Below, in pieces: positions 8,869 through 17,143 of a stretch of DNA of 38,541 bases; the first letter of the stretch is position 1; every line of letters begins with the position of its first letter. A program made the translations under genes and the position numbers. The stretch is from positions 1 through 38,541 of the forward strand of contig CABXFE010000008.1 in assembly GCA_902511425.1 (NCBI GenBank). The letters run 5' to 3'. The notes under the pieces are model-generated. The model was not told the DNA's origin, made no database searches, and saw only the letters and a program-made list of their open reading frames with translations. The DNA comes from an uncultured SAR86 cluster bacterium. Its GTDB lineage: Bacteria > Pseudomonadota > Gammaproteobacteria > Magnimaribacterales > D2472.

Positions 8869-10020
8869 TTACCTAGGGAGCCCCAATAGTCTTTCAGCGA
8901 TAATATTTTTTTGAATTTCATTGGTTCCAGCATAAATTGGCCCTGCATAAGAAAACATGAAGCCCTTTATCCATTTAGCCGCATCATTTTTAGATTCTTG
9001 AGATAATTCTGCACTAGCTCCTAAGATTTTCAATGCTGTTTGATGCATCATATGATCAAGTTCAGACCAAAAAATCTTACCTAAACTTGATTCTGAGCCA
9101 ATGGAGCCTCCAGCAAGCATTTTTGATGCAGTATGATAAATGCTTAAGGCATATGACTCTGATTGGGACCAAGCCTCTACAACCTTAGCCTGAATCATTG
9201 GAGAGCAATGGTCTTGGTTTGCAAGATAAAGTTCTAATAGTTTTGAAGCCGTTTGTTGAAAGCGTGCCGGGCTTCTGAGCATTAGACCTCTCTCAAATCC
9301 CGCTGTAGCCATAGCAATCTTCCAGCCCTCGCCATCACCACCAAGCAAATTTTCTACAGGAACTTTTACATCATCAAAATATATTTCTGCAAAACCAGGC
9401 TCTCCATCTAATTGAGGTATGGGTCTGACAGTAATACCAGGTAAATTCAATGGGACTAATATAAAAGATAAACCTCTATGTCTTTCAGAATCTAAGTCTG
9501 TTCTAAATAGTCCAAAAGTCCAGTCAGCATATGCTGCTCTTGAAGACCAAGTTTTTTGACCATTAATTTTATAGTGATCTCCTTCAAGCACTGCTGTTGT
9601 TCTAATAGCAGCCATATCACTTCCAGCACCTGGCTCTGACCAACCTTGAGCCCAGATGTGATCTCCAGTTGCCATAGCATTTAAAAATTTTGATTTCTGC
9701 TCATGAGTACCAAATTCCATTAAGGTTGGTCCAAGCAAAAAAACTCCATTCTGATTTACTCTTGTTGGAGCTTCAGCACGATAATACTCCTCTTCAAAAA
9801 TCAACCATTGAATTAGGTCTAGACCCCTTCCTCCATACTCCTTGGGCCAGGTAACCATTGACCAATTTCCTTGATTTAGTGTTTTTTCCCACTCTCTATG
9901 CTGCTCAAAACCTTCTTTGGTATCTAATGATTTAAGTGGTGTCTTAGGAACATTACTCTCCAGCCAAGCGCGCACCTCATCTCTAAATACGTTTTGTTCA
10001 TTTGTAAAATTAATTTTCAT
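8869..10020 (-). CDS. ipdE1: Acyl-CoA dehydrogenase large subunit (FadE30/IpdE1-like)
   Basis: This is a full acyl-CoA dehydrogenase of 383 residues from the chosen start. It shows the FAD/substrate-loop motif WAQGWSEPGAGSDMAA, the beta-domain block GQKTWSSRAAYAD, and the C-terminal FSYAGPIYAGTNEIQKNI. It resembles FadE30/IpdE1 of mycobacteria in these blocks. With the next gene it should form the IpdE1-IpdE2 heterotetramer. I chose the ATG at 10020 because the family begins just after it (FTNEQNVFRDEVRAWL) and it overlaps echA20 by only 11 bases. An upstream ATG at 10056 would add 12 residues of unlikely sequence and overlap the neighbour by 47 bases. Confidence 0.87.
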   Translation of the reverse strand: MKINFTNEQNVFRDEVRAWLESNVPKTPLKSLDTKEGFEQHREWEKTLNQGNWSMVTWPKEYGGRGLDLIQWLIFEEEYYRAEAPTRVNQNGVFLLGPTLMEFGTHEQKSKFLNAMATGDHIWAQGWSEPGAGSDMAAIRTTAVLEGDHYKINGQKTWSSRAAYADWTFGLFRTDLDSERHRGLSFILVPLNLPGITVRPIPQLDGEPGFAEIYFDDVKVPVENLLGGDGEGWKIAMATAGFERGLMLRSPARFQQTASKLLELYLANQDHCSPMIQAKVVEAWSQSESYALSIYHTASKMLAGGSIGSESSLGKIFWSELDHMMHQTALKILGASAELSQESKNDAAKWIKGFMFSYAGPIYAGTNEIQKNIIAERLLGLPR

Positions 10021-10771
10021 CTTTAAAATCTGCGTCTCTTTTTTCAACGAATGCATCTCGAGCTTCTTGAGAATCCCTTGATTTATAAAGCTCTAGGGTA
10101 AAAGTTTGCTCTGACTTGTAATGCTCATCAACATTGCCATTCTCAATTTCATTCAATGCTTTTTTTGCTAAATTCATAGCTATAGGACTTTTGGAGGCTA
10201 TGTCATTTGCAATAATAAGTGCTGCTTCACGCACAGAGTCTAGATCTGGATGCAAAGACTCAATTGAGCCATATTCATATGCTCTTTGAGCAGAAATAGG
10301 TTTTCCAGTAAACATCATTTTTCTAACTGCCTGAAGTGGGAACAGTCTGCTTAAATGCGCTCCACCGCCCAGCGCACCTCTATCAATTTCAGGCAACCCA
10401 AAATAAGAATCCTCGGTTGTTAAAACAATGTCAGACGCTCCAGCAAGCAAAATTCCTCCTCCAAGAATAAATCCATGACACGCTGATATTACAGGAACAT
10501 TTGAAACATGGATTGCTCTCGCTGTTTTCCAACAACCATCATTAACATCTGTAATTTTTGTTGGATCCTCCTGCAACTCTTTGATGTCTGCGCCTGCACA
10601 AAAACCTTTACCCCTAGCTGATATCAAAATAACTCTAACATCGTTATTGTGAGCAAGATTATCAATGTTGGTTGCTAAATCTAGCCATTCAGTTGAAGTT
10701 AATGCATTAACGGGAGGGCAATCTAAAATTATTTCAGCAACATTATTACTTATTGAAGTTTCAACGCTCAT
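10010..10771 (-). CDS. echA20: Ring-opening crotonase (HIEC-CoA hydrolase, EchA20-like)
   Basis: This 253-residue crotonase-fold protein has the oxyanion-hole segments GKGFCAGADIKE and GGGILLAG, followed by YFGLPEIDRGALGGGAHLSRL. That last block matches mycobacterial EchA20 (Rv3550), which hydrolyses the five-membered ring D of HIEC-CoA to give COCHEA-CoA. The start ATG at 10771 overlaps the ipdC stop as ATGA. It sits between ipdC, which makes its substrate, and ipdE1. Of the two crotonases in the operon this is the better EchA20 candidate by motif. The functional call is from family knowledge and position. Confidence 0.82.
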   Translation of the reverse strand: MSVETSISNNVAEIILDCPPVNALTSTEWLDLATNIDNLAHNNDVRVILISARGKGFCAGADIKELQEDPTKITDVNDGCWKTARAIHVSNVPVISACHGFILGGGILLAGASDIVLTTEDSYFGLPEIDRGALGGGAHLSRLFPLQAVRKMMFTGKPISAQRAYEYGSIESLHPDLDSVREAALIIANDIASKSPIAMNLAKKALNEIENGNVDEHYKSEQTFTLELYKSRDSQEARDAFVEKRDADFKDEN

Positions 10772-11823
10772 GATTTCTCCTCAATCTTTTTAAAATTTTT
10801 AGCAGCGATACAAAATTCTTCCATAATTTGATCTATCAACTCTTTACATGAAGGAAGATTTTTTATGATTCCTGCAACTTGACCAGATGGCATGGCGCCT
10901 TCATTAGGGGAACCTTCCACCATTGCCTTTTGAATAATTGCTGGGCTATTTGCAGACATAATTGATTGTGAAATAGTTAAATCGTCTCCTTTGAGCATTG
11001 CAAAGAAGGATTTAAGCAGGTCCCCAAATGATGCTTTAGTAATTTGCTTATATTTCCAAGCAGAAGTAACCGACATTAAAAATAATGAAATGGGATTGGA
11101 TCGATCTATTTTTTTTATATATTTATTGAAAATAAGCCTATGAGACAAACCATCAAATTTTTTTGTTATTTTGATTTCATCAACTTCTGCTGAAATATAT
11201 GCTTTCTTTGTTTCGCCTGGAACAGGGCTTTCTTGAGTCATCATAAAGCGTGTTCCCATTGCTATTCCACATGCACCCCATGCAAGAGATGCAGCTAGAC
11301 CTGATCCATCTCGAAATCCACCTGCGGCGACTACTGGAATATCTACATGCTCTAGAACAGAACTAAGCAACAAAGTTGTGGGTGTTGATCCAGTATGACC
11401 ACCTCCCTCTGAGCCTTGTATAACAAGAGCATCAGCGCCTAACTGCTCTGCTTTTATTGCATGTTTAAGTGCGCCAACAGTCGGTATACAAATAATCCCC
11501 TGCTCTTTAAAGGCTTTTATGTAGTCCGGCGTTGGGGATCTTGAATAACTAACTGCTTTAATTTTTTTATCTAAGATTGCTTGAACGATCTCATCGGCTC
11601 CTGGTTGGAACATATGAAAATTTACGCCAAAGGGTTTGTTCGTCAAGCTCATTGTTTCATCTATCATTTCAATTGCTTCCTGAGGCCCTGCAGTAGCTAA
11701 AGCTAAGAATCCAAAAGCACCAGCATTTGAAGTTGCAGCAACTAGCTGAGGCATAGCCACCCAACCCATTGCTGTTTGAATAATTGGATAATCGCAACCT
11801 AAAATGTCAGTTAATTTATTAAT
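10768..11823 (-). CDS. ipdC: IpdC-like flavin oxidoreductase (nitronate monooxygenase fold), probable ATT start
   Basis: This FMN-dependent TIM-barrel protein of the 2-nitropropane dioxygenase fold resembles IpdC (Rv3553), which converts the IpdF product to HIEC-CoA. Visible motifs are VIQGSEGGGHTG for phosphate/flavin binding, VVAAGGFRDGSGLAASLAWGA, and GTRFMMTQES. The first ATG is at 11769, but the codons before it read INKLTDILGCDYPIIQTA, exactly the family's first beta strand. Between that point and the upstream in-frame TAG (11836-11838) there is no ATG, GTG, TTG or CTG. The best start is ATT at 11823-11821, 7 bases after GAAGAG, which gives 351 residues. It is coupled to echA20 by an ATGA overlap. 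Confidence 0.8.
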   Translation of the reverse strand: MNKLTDILGCDYPIIQTAMGWVAMPQLVAATSNAGAFGFLALATAGPQEAIEMIDETMSLTNKPFGVNFHMFQPGADEIVQAILDKKIKAVSYSRSPTPDYIKAFKEQGIICIPTVGALKHAIKAEQLGADALVIQGSEGGGHTGSTPTTLLLSSVLEHVDIPVVAAGGFRDGSGLAASLAWGACGIAMGTRFMMTQESPVPGETKKAYISAEVDEIKITKKFDGLSHRLIFNKYIKKIDRSNPISLFLMSVTSAWKYKQITKASFGDLLKSFFAMLKGDDLTISQSIMSANSPAIIQKAMVEGSPNEGAMPSGQVAGIIKNLPSCKELIDQIMEEFCIAAKNFKKIEEKS

Positions 11824-11835
11824 GATATTTCTCTT

Positions 11836-12747
11836 CTATTTTTTGTTCTTTTTTGCGGCAGTCTTTTTAGCTGCTGTTTTCTTTGTGGGAGTCTTTTTGG
11901 TTTTAGTCCTCTGAGATTTAGCCATCTTCTTTGCATCAAAACCTGATAAAACATTACCTGTAGTTAAATCATTATGCGCATGAGAAAAATGATGCCATGC
12001 GAAAGCAGCTTCCATTCCATTACGTTTACCTTGTAGATCTTCGACATGGTTAATAGCTTGCTTAGTTAACGTTAACCCCAGTCTTGGCATTGCAGATATT
12101 TTTTTGGCCATCTCCATAACAGTTGATTCAAGATTCTCTATAGGAACAACCTTATTAACCATGCCCATTTCATAAGCCCTTGATGAAGACATTCTCTCAC
12201 CAAGAAATAAGAATTCTTTTGCGATTCTTGGATTTAACTCATATGGATGGGCAAAATATTCAACCCCTGGAATTCCCATACGTACAACAGGATCAGCAAA
12301 GAAAGCATCTTCAGAGGCAATAATAAGATCACAGACCCACGCCAGCATACACCCGCCTGCAACACAAGCACCATGCACCATAGCAATGGTTGGTTTAGGC
12401 ATATCTCTCCAGCGTCTACACATGTTCAAGTAAACTTCTTGCTCTCTGACATACCAAAACTCTCCACCAGGCTTATTTGTATGGTCGTACCACATGGATT
12501 TTCGATCATACTCAACATCAACATCTCTTCCTGGTGTGCCAATATCATGACCTGCTGAAAAATGCTTGCCATTACCTTTTAGTACAATAACTTTAACCTC
12601 ATCATCGTCTATTGCCCTTTTAAAAGCCTTATCTAGGTCATAAGTCATCTTGCCGTTTTGTGCATTGTTATATTCAGGCCTATTCATAGAAATGATGGCA
12701 ATTTCATCTTTCTTTTTGTATGTGATTGTGGGTTTACTTCTAGGCAT
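11836..12747 (-). CDS. Enoyl-CoA hydratase/crotonase with lysine-rich C-terminal tail
   Basis: This 303-residue crotonase has the oxyanion-hole motif GKHFSAGHDIG and the second block HGACVAGGCMLAW, followed by DPVVRMGIPGVEYFAHPYEL, which is typical of a hydratase group common in steroid- and CoA-ester-degrading bacteria. It may hydrate the unsaturated side chain produced by IpdE1E2, but that is inference. The last ~22 residues are an unusual basic tail rich in KK, TKK and AKK units. I chose ATG 12747 because GGAG lies 9 bases upstream and the family starts there; an upstream ATG at 12819 lies inside ipdB. Its TAG stop is in frame with ipdC, 15 bases downstream. Confidence 0.82.
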   Translation of the reverse strand: MPRSKPTITYKKKDEIAIISMNRPEYNNAQNGKMTYDLDKAFKRAIDDDEVKVIVLKGNGKHFSAGHDIGTPGRDVDVEYDRKSMWYDHTNKPGGEFWYVREQEVYLNMCRRWRDMPKPTIAMVHGACVAGGCMLAWVCDLIIASEDAFFADPVVRMGIPGVEYFAHPYELNPRIAKEFLFLGERMSSSRAYEMGMVNKVVPIENLESTVMEMAKKISAMPRLGLTLTKQAINHVEDLQGKRNGMEAAFAWHHFSHAHNDLTTGNVLSGFDAKKMAKSQRTKTKKTPTKKTAAKKTAAKKNKK

Positions 12748-12751
12748 ATTG

Positions 12752-13507
12752 TTATTCTCCAAAAATTGAATTGCGAATACCTTGAGGATCAAGTATTTCT
12801 CGGATACAAGCAAGCTCATTATCCGTAGGCATTGGTGTGGCTTTATCTGAGTTTATAATTACATCAAAACCTGTATTTTCAATAACGTCATCAACGCTTA
12901 CACCAGGGTGTAAACTAAGGAGCTGAAGGCTATCATCTTTTCCATTGAAATCAAAAACACCCAGATTAGTGACCACAAGCTTAATCTCAAACTTTCCATT
13001 TGATAGGTCTTTGTTCTGGTAACCCATTCCGGAAACCATATCTACTGCGCCACTCACAAAGGTTTTTACAGAATGATTCGGGATGAAAATAGAATTTTTA
13101 TGATTGATAAAGTTTCCTGGAAAACCTCTTACACCGAGAAGCTGAACTTTTGGAGAATTATAATCTCCAATAGCGCTAATATTTGTTTGCCCAAATGAAT
13201 CTATTTGTGTTGGTGTGACCATGGCATGTCTTTTTCCTCCCCAAAGATTTTCAAACACACGGCTGTAACTCATGTAGCCCTCAACTAGATCATGAGAAAT
13301 ATCTCTTTTACCCATAGGTGCTGGTTGAGAGATTAAATAAGTTTCCCCGTCAGTCATCATCAGATCTGGATTATGGGTAAGCTTGGCTAGGCCTGCTGCA
13401 ATTCTTGGTATCAAACCAATGCCTGTAGCAAGGATTTCTCCCTCACCCTCCCAAGCCTTAGAAGATGCGCTGATACAAATTTCCGATAATGTAATAGATT
13501 CTGACAT
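12752..13507 (-). CDS. ipdB: COCHEA-CoA hydrolase beta subunit
   Basis: This 251-residue protein has the fold of a class I CoA-transferase beta subunit. Recognisable blocks are EGEGEILATGIGLIPRIAAGLA, TDGETYLISQPAP, GGKRHAMVTPTQIDSFGQTN and LGVRGFPGN. Length and blocks fit IpdB (Rv3552). IpdAB is a CoA-transferase homologue that hydrolyses the last steroid ring (ring C) of COCHEA-CoA instead of moving CoA. It follows ipdA by 2 bases, the usual subunit order. Its final codons contain the GGAG that serves as ribosome binding site for the next gene. Confidence 0.88.
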   Translation of the reverse strand: MSESITLSEICISASSKAWEGEGEILATGIGLIPRIAAGLAKLTHNPDLMMTDGETYLISQPAPMGKRDISHDLVEGYMSYSRVFENLWGGKRHAMVTPTQIDSFGQTNISAIGDYNSPKVQLLGVRGFPGNFINHKNSIFIPNHSVKTFVSGAVDMVSGMGYQNKDLSNGKFEIKLVVTNLGVFDFNGKDDSLQLLSLHPGVSVDDVIENTGFDVIINSDKATPMPTDNELACIREILDPQGIRNSIFGE

Positions 13508-13509
13508 TT

Positions 13510-14379
13510 TTAAAATTGCGGTAAAGGAATTTTTAGAATTGCGTCGGAGCCCCCAACAGCGTCAAGATAATCTTGATGAGTCCTGTTCAAATACTTAGTG
13601 CTGTATTCATCAAAAGATTTTGCTGCTTCTGAGTACTCTTTTAAATGTTTAATATCAAAACCATAGTTTGGAGCGCAAGATGTTGGATGAGCGCCACAAG
13701 GTGCATGCAAGATCCCCGTCACTAAACTTCTTTCGAACCGATTAAATATTGCGCCGTCTTTGCCACCTAAATCTTGTGTGGATACAACCTCTTCAGAGGA
13801 TACAAAAGTTTTGCTAGCAGCTCTTGCAAAAAGTTCATCAAAAAAAGGGTCGGGCCCAATGATTTGAGTATTACCTTTTTCATCAGATTTATTGACATGA
13901 ATTAATGCAACATCAAGTTTGAGTGCCGGCATTGCAACAAGTTTTTCAGCATCGCTGTATGGAGAGGTAACATATTCTAATTCAGAATTATGGGTTAAAA
14001 CATCTGTGCCTAAGCCAACCCGAGTTGGCAAAAAAGGCAAGTTCATTGCAGCTGCTCGCAATCCCCATTGCACCATTCCCTCATCAAGCTCCATGACTTC
14101 AATTTCATTTTTTTGACGCGCTTGACGAAAGTGAGATTCCAGCGGAATCATATCGAGTGAAACAAAACCAAAAATTAATTTTTTAACTTTTTTATGAGCG
14201 CACAATAAGCCAACATCAGGACCCCCATAACTAACGACAGTTAAATCCTTAATATCTGATTGGCATATCTCTCTGATTAAAGACATTGGTTTTCTGCGAG
14301 CACCCCAACCGCCAACTCCGATGGTCATGCCATCAGACAGTTGATCAATAACATCTTTATATGAAACTATTTTATCCAT
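13510..14379 (-). CDS. ipdA: COCHEA-CoA hydrolase alpha subunit
   Basis: This 289-residue class I CoA-transferase alpha-subunit homologue starts with DGMTIGVGGWGARRKPMSLI (residues 16-35), continues with VSYGGPDVGLLCA, and has MELDEGMVQWGLRAAA around residues 96-110. Published work on mycobacterial IpdAB places a catalytic glutamate in the alpha subunit near residue 105; Glu97 or Glu100 here could be its counterpart, which needs an alignment. LPFLPTRVGLGTD and IHVNKSDEKGNTQIIGPDPF are further family blocks. It lies directly between hsaC and ipdB with 2-base gaps, so it is expressed with both ring-opening systems. Confidence 0.88.
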   Translation of the reverse strand: MDKIVSYKDVIDQLSDGMTIGVGGWGARRKPMSLIREICQSDIKDLTVVSYGGPDVGLLCAHKKVKKLIFGFVSLDMIPLESHFRQARQKNEIEVMELDEGMVQWGLRAAAMNLPFLPTRVGLGTDVLTHNSELEYVTSPYSDAEKLVAMPALKLDVALIHVNKSDEKGNTQIIGPDPFFDELFARAASKTFVSSEEVVSTQDLGGKDGAIFNRFERSLVTGILHAPCGAHPTSCAPNYGFDIKHLKEYSEAAKSFDEYSTKYLNRTHQDYLDAVGGSDAILKIPLPQF

Positions 14380-14381
14380 TT

Positions 14382-15284
14382 CTAGCTTTCTGGTGGTGAA
14401 AAAGCATGGCCCCAGAAACTAGGAATCTTACTTTTTTGCATCTCAAAATTATCCCAGTCAACCTGCCATCCATCATAACCAAATTCTAAATCAAAACCTG
14501 AGGGAGTCTGCATATAAAATGAAACCATCATATCGTTAGAATGCCTGCCCAGCGAAGATGAAATATGAACATTGTTCTGCATGGCTCTATCAAGACCATG
14601 ACCAACTTCGTCGATATTATTAACTTCAACCATAGTGTGTATCAGTCCTGACGGTGGTATTGGAGATTCATATAAAGCAACTGTGTGATGTCTAGGGTTA
14701 TCGCAATGCATAAAATTTAATTTTACTTCAGGGGCATCTGGAGCTGGTCCCATTGGAAAGTTCATATAATCAGAATCTCCAAAACCTAAAATATCAATAT
14801 AAAATCTATGCGCAAGCTCTAGATTTGGTGCGGCAAAAACAACATGACCAAAGCCCAAGCCCTTTGTAATGAAACCTTTAATATCTTGCGTTGATGCAAA
14901 CGGTTCAGACGCATCTTTGCTCCCGTAGGACAGTTCAAGTCTATTACCTGCAGGATCATGAAGACCAATACATTCCTCAACACATCGTAATTTTGCTATT
15001 TCATGACCTAGATCCTCATAATCCACCTTTGCTTTATCAAGCTCGCTTTTAGCATTATCAAAAGCAGCTTTATCTGATAATGAAAATCCTGCTGCAAGAT
15101 ACTTTTTTGAACTACCAGTTTTAATATGAAATCTGAAGGATTTTTCATCCATCCGAAGAAAAAGATTTTGTTCGTCGCTAAGAGAATCATTTTTCATAAA
15201 ACCAACCACATCTTTTGCGTAATCAGCCCATTCCTGAAGGTCGGTTGTTTCTATAAGCAGATAACTTAAAGATTGTATTTTCAT
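14382..15284 (-). CDS. hsaC: Extradiol dioxygenase (3,4-DHSA 4,5-dioxygenase)
   Basis: This 300-residue two-domain type I extradiol dioxygenase opens a catecholic ring next to its hydroxyls. The Fe(II) ligands are His147 in GFGHVVF, His216 in GLIHTMVE and Glu267 in DLEFGYDG, and the catalytic histidine pair is at 199-200 in NPRHHTVAL. These positions agree with the BphC/HsaC family, which is near 300 residues. In steroid degradation HsaC cleaves the A ring of 3,4-DHSA. It is the first gene of the minus-strand operon, with the ribosome-binding sequence GAGGGAG about 6 bases before the ATG. Its product would go to HsaD, encoded 11 kb further down the same run. Confidence 0.9.
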   Translation of the reverse strand: MKIQSLSYLLIETTDLQEWADYAKDVVGFMKNDSLSDEQNLFLRMDEKSFRFHIKTGSSKKYLAAGFSLSDKAAFDNAKSELDKAKVDYEDLGHEIAKLRCVEECIGLHDPAGNRLELSYGSKDASEPFASTQDIKGFITKGLGFGHVVFAAPNLELAHRFYIDILGFGDSDYMNFPMGPAPDAPEVKLNFMHCDNPRHHTVALYESPIPPSGLIHTMVEVNNIDEVGHGLDRAMQNNVHISSSLGRHSNDMMVSFYMQTPSGFDLEFGYDGWQVDWDNFEMQKSKIPSFWGHAFSPPES

Positions 15285-15439
15285 AATGCTCCCTCAAAAA
15301 AAATATCAATATCTTATGTTTTCATTATTAATTCTATCATTCAATTTATTTATACATAATTATTCATCTATTAATTACGAACTATCATCAAAACCATAAA
15401 AGTATCCATTCTTGAAGAGAAATTATATAAAATAGATAC
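15285..15439. promoter_or_regulatory. Divergent promoter region, steroid operon / gloC
   Basis: This 155-base, very AT-rich gap is the only space from which the long minus-strand operon can be transcribed, and gloC is read away from it on the plus strand. I see no convincing consensus -35/-10 pair and no strong inverted repeat, so no KstR-like operator can be named. The ribosome binding site of hsaC is at its left end. Confidence 0.5.
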
Positions 15440-16096
15440 ATGTCTCTAATCAAAGCATTAATTCATCCCGTAACGCCTTTTCAGCAAAATGCTCCTATTT
15501 TATATTGTGAAGAATCAAAGAAATGTGCTTTTATTGATCCAGGTGGTGATATTGATATTCTTCTAGGTGCAGCAAAAGAAAATAATTTGATACCCGAAAA
15601 GATTTTTCTGACACACGGTCATGCTGATCACGCTGGAGCAGCGGCTGAACTTGCAAAGATTCTTTCACTGGAAATTGAAGGCCCGCATAGAGAGGATTTA
15701 TTTCTTCTTGAGTCCCTTGAATCTCAAGGAAAAATGTTTGGAATGCAAGCTCAAAATTGCACTCCGGATAGATGGCTTGAGGATGGAGACGAAGTGAAGC
15801 TTGGCAACGAAATCCTAAAAGTTATTTTTTGTCCAGGGCATACGCCTGGACATATTATTTTTTATCACCCCGAATCAAAACTAGCCGCAGTTGGAGATGT
15901 GTTGTTTCGCGGATCAATTGGCAGAACTGATCTGCCTCGAGGAAACCATCAAGATTTGTTGAACTCGATCACAAAAAAACTTTGGCCTCTAGGAGAAGAA
16001 ATATTATTCATTTCAGGTCATGGGCCTGTATCAACGTTTGGGCAAGAAAGAAAAGACAATGCTTTTGTGGCTGATTCAATTTTAAATCCAGCTTAA
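15440..16096 (+). CDS. gloC: Glyoxalase II-type metallo-hydrolase (YcbL/GloC)
   Basis: This 218-residue metallo-beta-lactamase-fold hydrolase matches E. coli YcbL (GloC) along its length. The metal motif THGHADH (His59, His61, Asp63, His64), then CTPDRWLEDGDE, CPGHTPGHIIFYH with the bridging-site histidines, SIGRTDLPRGNH and FISGHGPVSTFGQER are all in YcbL order. The family hydrolyses S-lactoylglutathione and related thioesters in methylglyoxal detoxification. It is transcribed away from the steroid operon and ends in a 4-base tail-to-tail overlap with the TM2 gene. Confidence 0.9.
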   Translation: MSLIKALIHPVTPFQQNAPILYCEESKKCAFIDPGGDIDILLGAAKENNLIPEKIFLTHGHADHAGAAAELAKILSLEIEGPHREDLFLLESLESQGKMFGMQAQNCTPDRWLEDGDEVKLGNEILKVIFCPGHTPGHIIFYHPESKLAAVGDVLFRGSIGRTDLPRGNHQDLLNSITKKLWPLGEEILFISGHGPVSTFGQERKDNAFVADSILNPA

Positions 16097-16329
16097 TCAA
16101 CCCATAATTTAACTAATTTTCCTTTATCGTCTTTCATTGAGCCGGTTACTATCAATATAAAATCTATAATCCACCAAATACCACAACCGCCAATAGTTAA
16201 AATAAATAATATAGCTGAGGCATAACGTCTCAAAAAAAATCTGTGCGCTCCAAGTGGCCAAGACAAAACAAGAAATAACAAAAACGTTGGCAGAATTCTT
16301 TTTTCTGAAATACTCATCGCCTCATTCAT
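16093..16329 (-). CDS. TM2-domain membrane protein
   Basis: This 78-residue protein has two hydrophobic helices (about residues 13-25 and 38-62) joined by LGAHRFFLRRY. It continues with TIGGCGIWWIIDFILIVTGS, the TM2-domain pattern of a short charged loop, a GG(C)G(I)W turn and an acidic IDF motif. TM2 proteins are inner-membrane proteins of unknown function. The ATG at 16329 overlaps the SDR stop by 8 bases; an alternative ATG at 16317 follows GAGGCG with very short spacing. It is the last gene of the small minus-strand group with the SDR and the thioesterase. Confidence 0.8.
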   Translation of the reverse strand: MNEAMSISEKRILPTFLLFLVLSWPLGAHRFFLRRYASAILFILTIGGCGIWWIIDFILIVTGSMKDDKGKLVKLWVD

Positions 16330-17119
16330 ACCGACCGCCTGCTAAACTTGAGCTCATTTTAATAACAATACTCGTCGGCAATATATTGCAAAGAAATGCT
16401 AATAGTTTATTGAGTATTCCTGGCACCCAAACACTTCTACCTTTCATCAAAGCTTGAACAGCTCCGATAGCAACGGTTTTTGAATCTTTTTTCATAAAAG
16501 CTGGAACCTTGTCCATGGCATCCTGCATCCCGCTAGCTGTGTGGAATTCAGTGACAGTGAATCCAGGACATACATTAGTAGCTGTAATTCCCTGAGAGCG
16601 GTAATTAATATTGATCGCATCCCCGAATCTATTAACAAATGTTTTTACAGGTCCGTATAGCGCACCCCACCCAGATGATGGGGGTGCAAAAGATGCCAGC
16701 GAAGAAACCATCATTATCTTTCCATGCTTGTGTTCCAACATGCTAGGGATGAATTTTTTAGTGAGAGCAATGACTGCAATGCCTAATACTCTTAAAAATT
16801 TCTCTTCCTCATCTTCGCTAGTTTCATGGAACTTTTTATTTATGCTGTAGCCAGCATTATTAACTAAGATTTCAATAATATAATTATTTTCTAAGCAGAA
16901 ATTGTAAATTTTATCTGGAGCAGAGAATTGAGCTAAATCAGCGACGACATAATCACATTCAACCTTGAACTCATCTTTTAATAAAATAGAGATCTCCCTA
17001 AGCCTATCCTCTCTTCTCGCCGTCAAAATAATGTTTTTACCCTGACTAGCAAGCTCTTTTGCAATATCCAAACCTATACCAGCAGTCGCTCCTGTAACTA
17101 ATGCATATTTAGTGCTCAT
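16322..17119 (-). CDS. SDR-family oxidoreductase (DltE-like)
   Basis: This 265-residue short-chain dehydrogenase shows TGATAGIG (residues 9-16), TARREDRL (a basic residue pair after beta strand 2, favouring NADP), NNAGYS, Ser in MVSSLAS and the YGPVK active-site motif. The C-terminal extension is hydrophobic (LLAFLCNILPTSIVIKMSSSL), as in DltE-type SDRs that associate with membranes or lipid substrates. It is followed by the TM2 gene with overlapping ends and preceded 24 bases away by a thioesterase gene. The substrate is not recognisable. Confidence 0.85.
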   Translation of the reverse strand: MSTKYALVTGATAGIGLDIAKELASQGKNIILTARREDRLREISILLKDEFKVECDYVVADLAQFSAPDKIYNFCLENNYIIEILVNNAGYSINKKFHETSEDEEEKFLRVLGIAVIALTKKFIPSMLEHKHGKIMMVSSLASFAPPSSGWGALYGPVKTFVNRFGDAININYRSQGITATNVCPGFTVTEFHTASGMQDAMDKVPAFMKKDSKTVAIGAVQALMKGRSVWVPGILNKLLAFLCNILPTSIVIKMSSSLAGGRYE

Positions 17120-17143
17120 AAAATCTCCTTACTTAATTAAGCC

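Noticed and set aside
15285-15439. KstR/KstR2-like operator for the steroid operon
   Set aside because: No inverted repeat of convincing length is visible in this AT-rich stretch.
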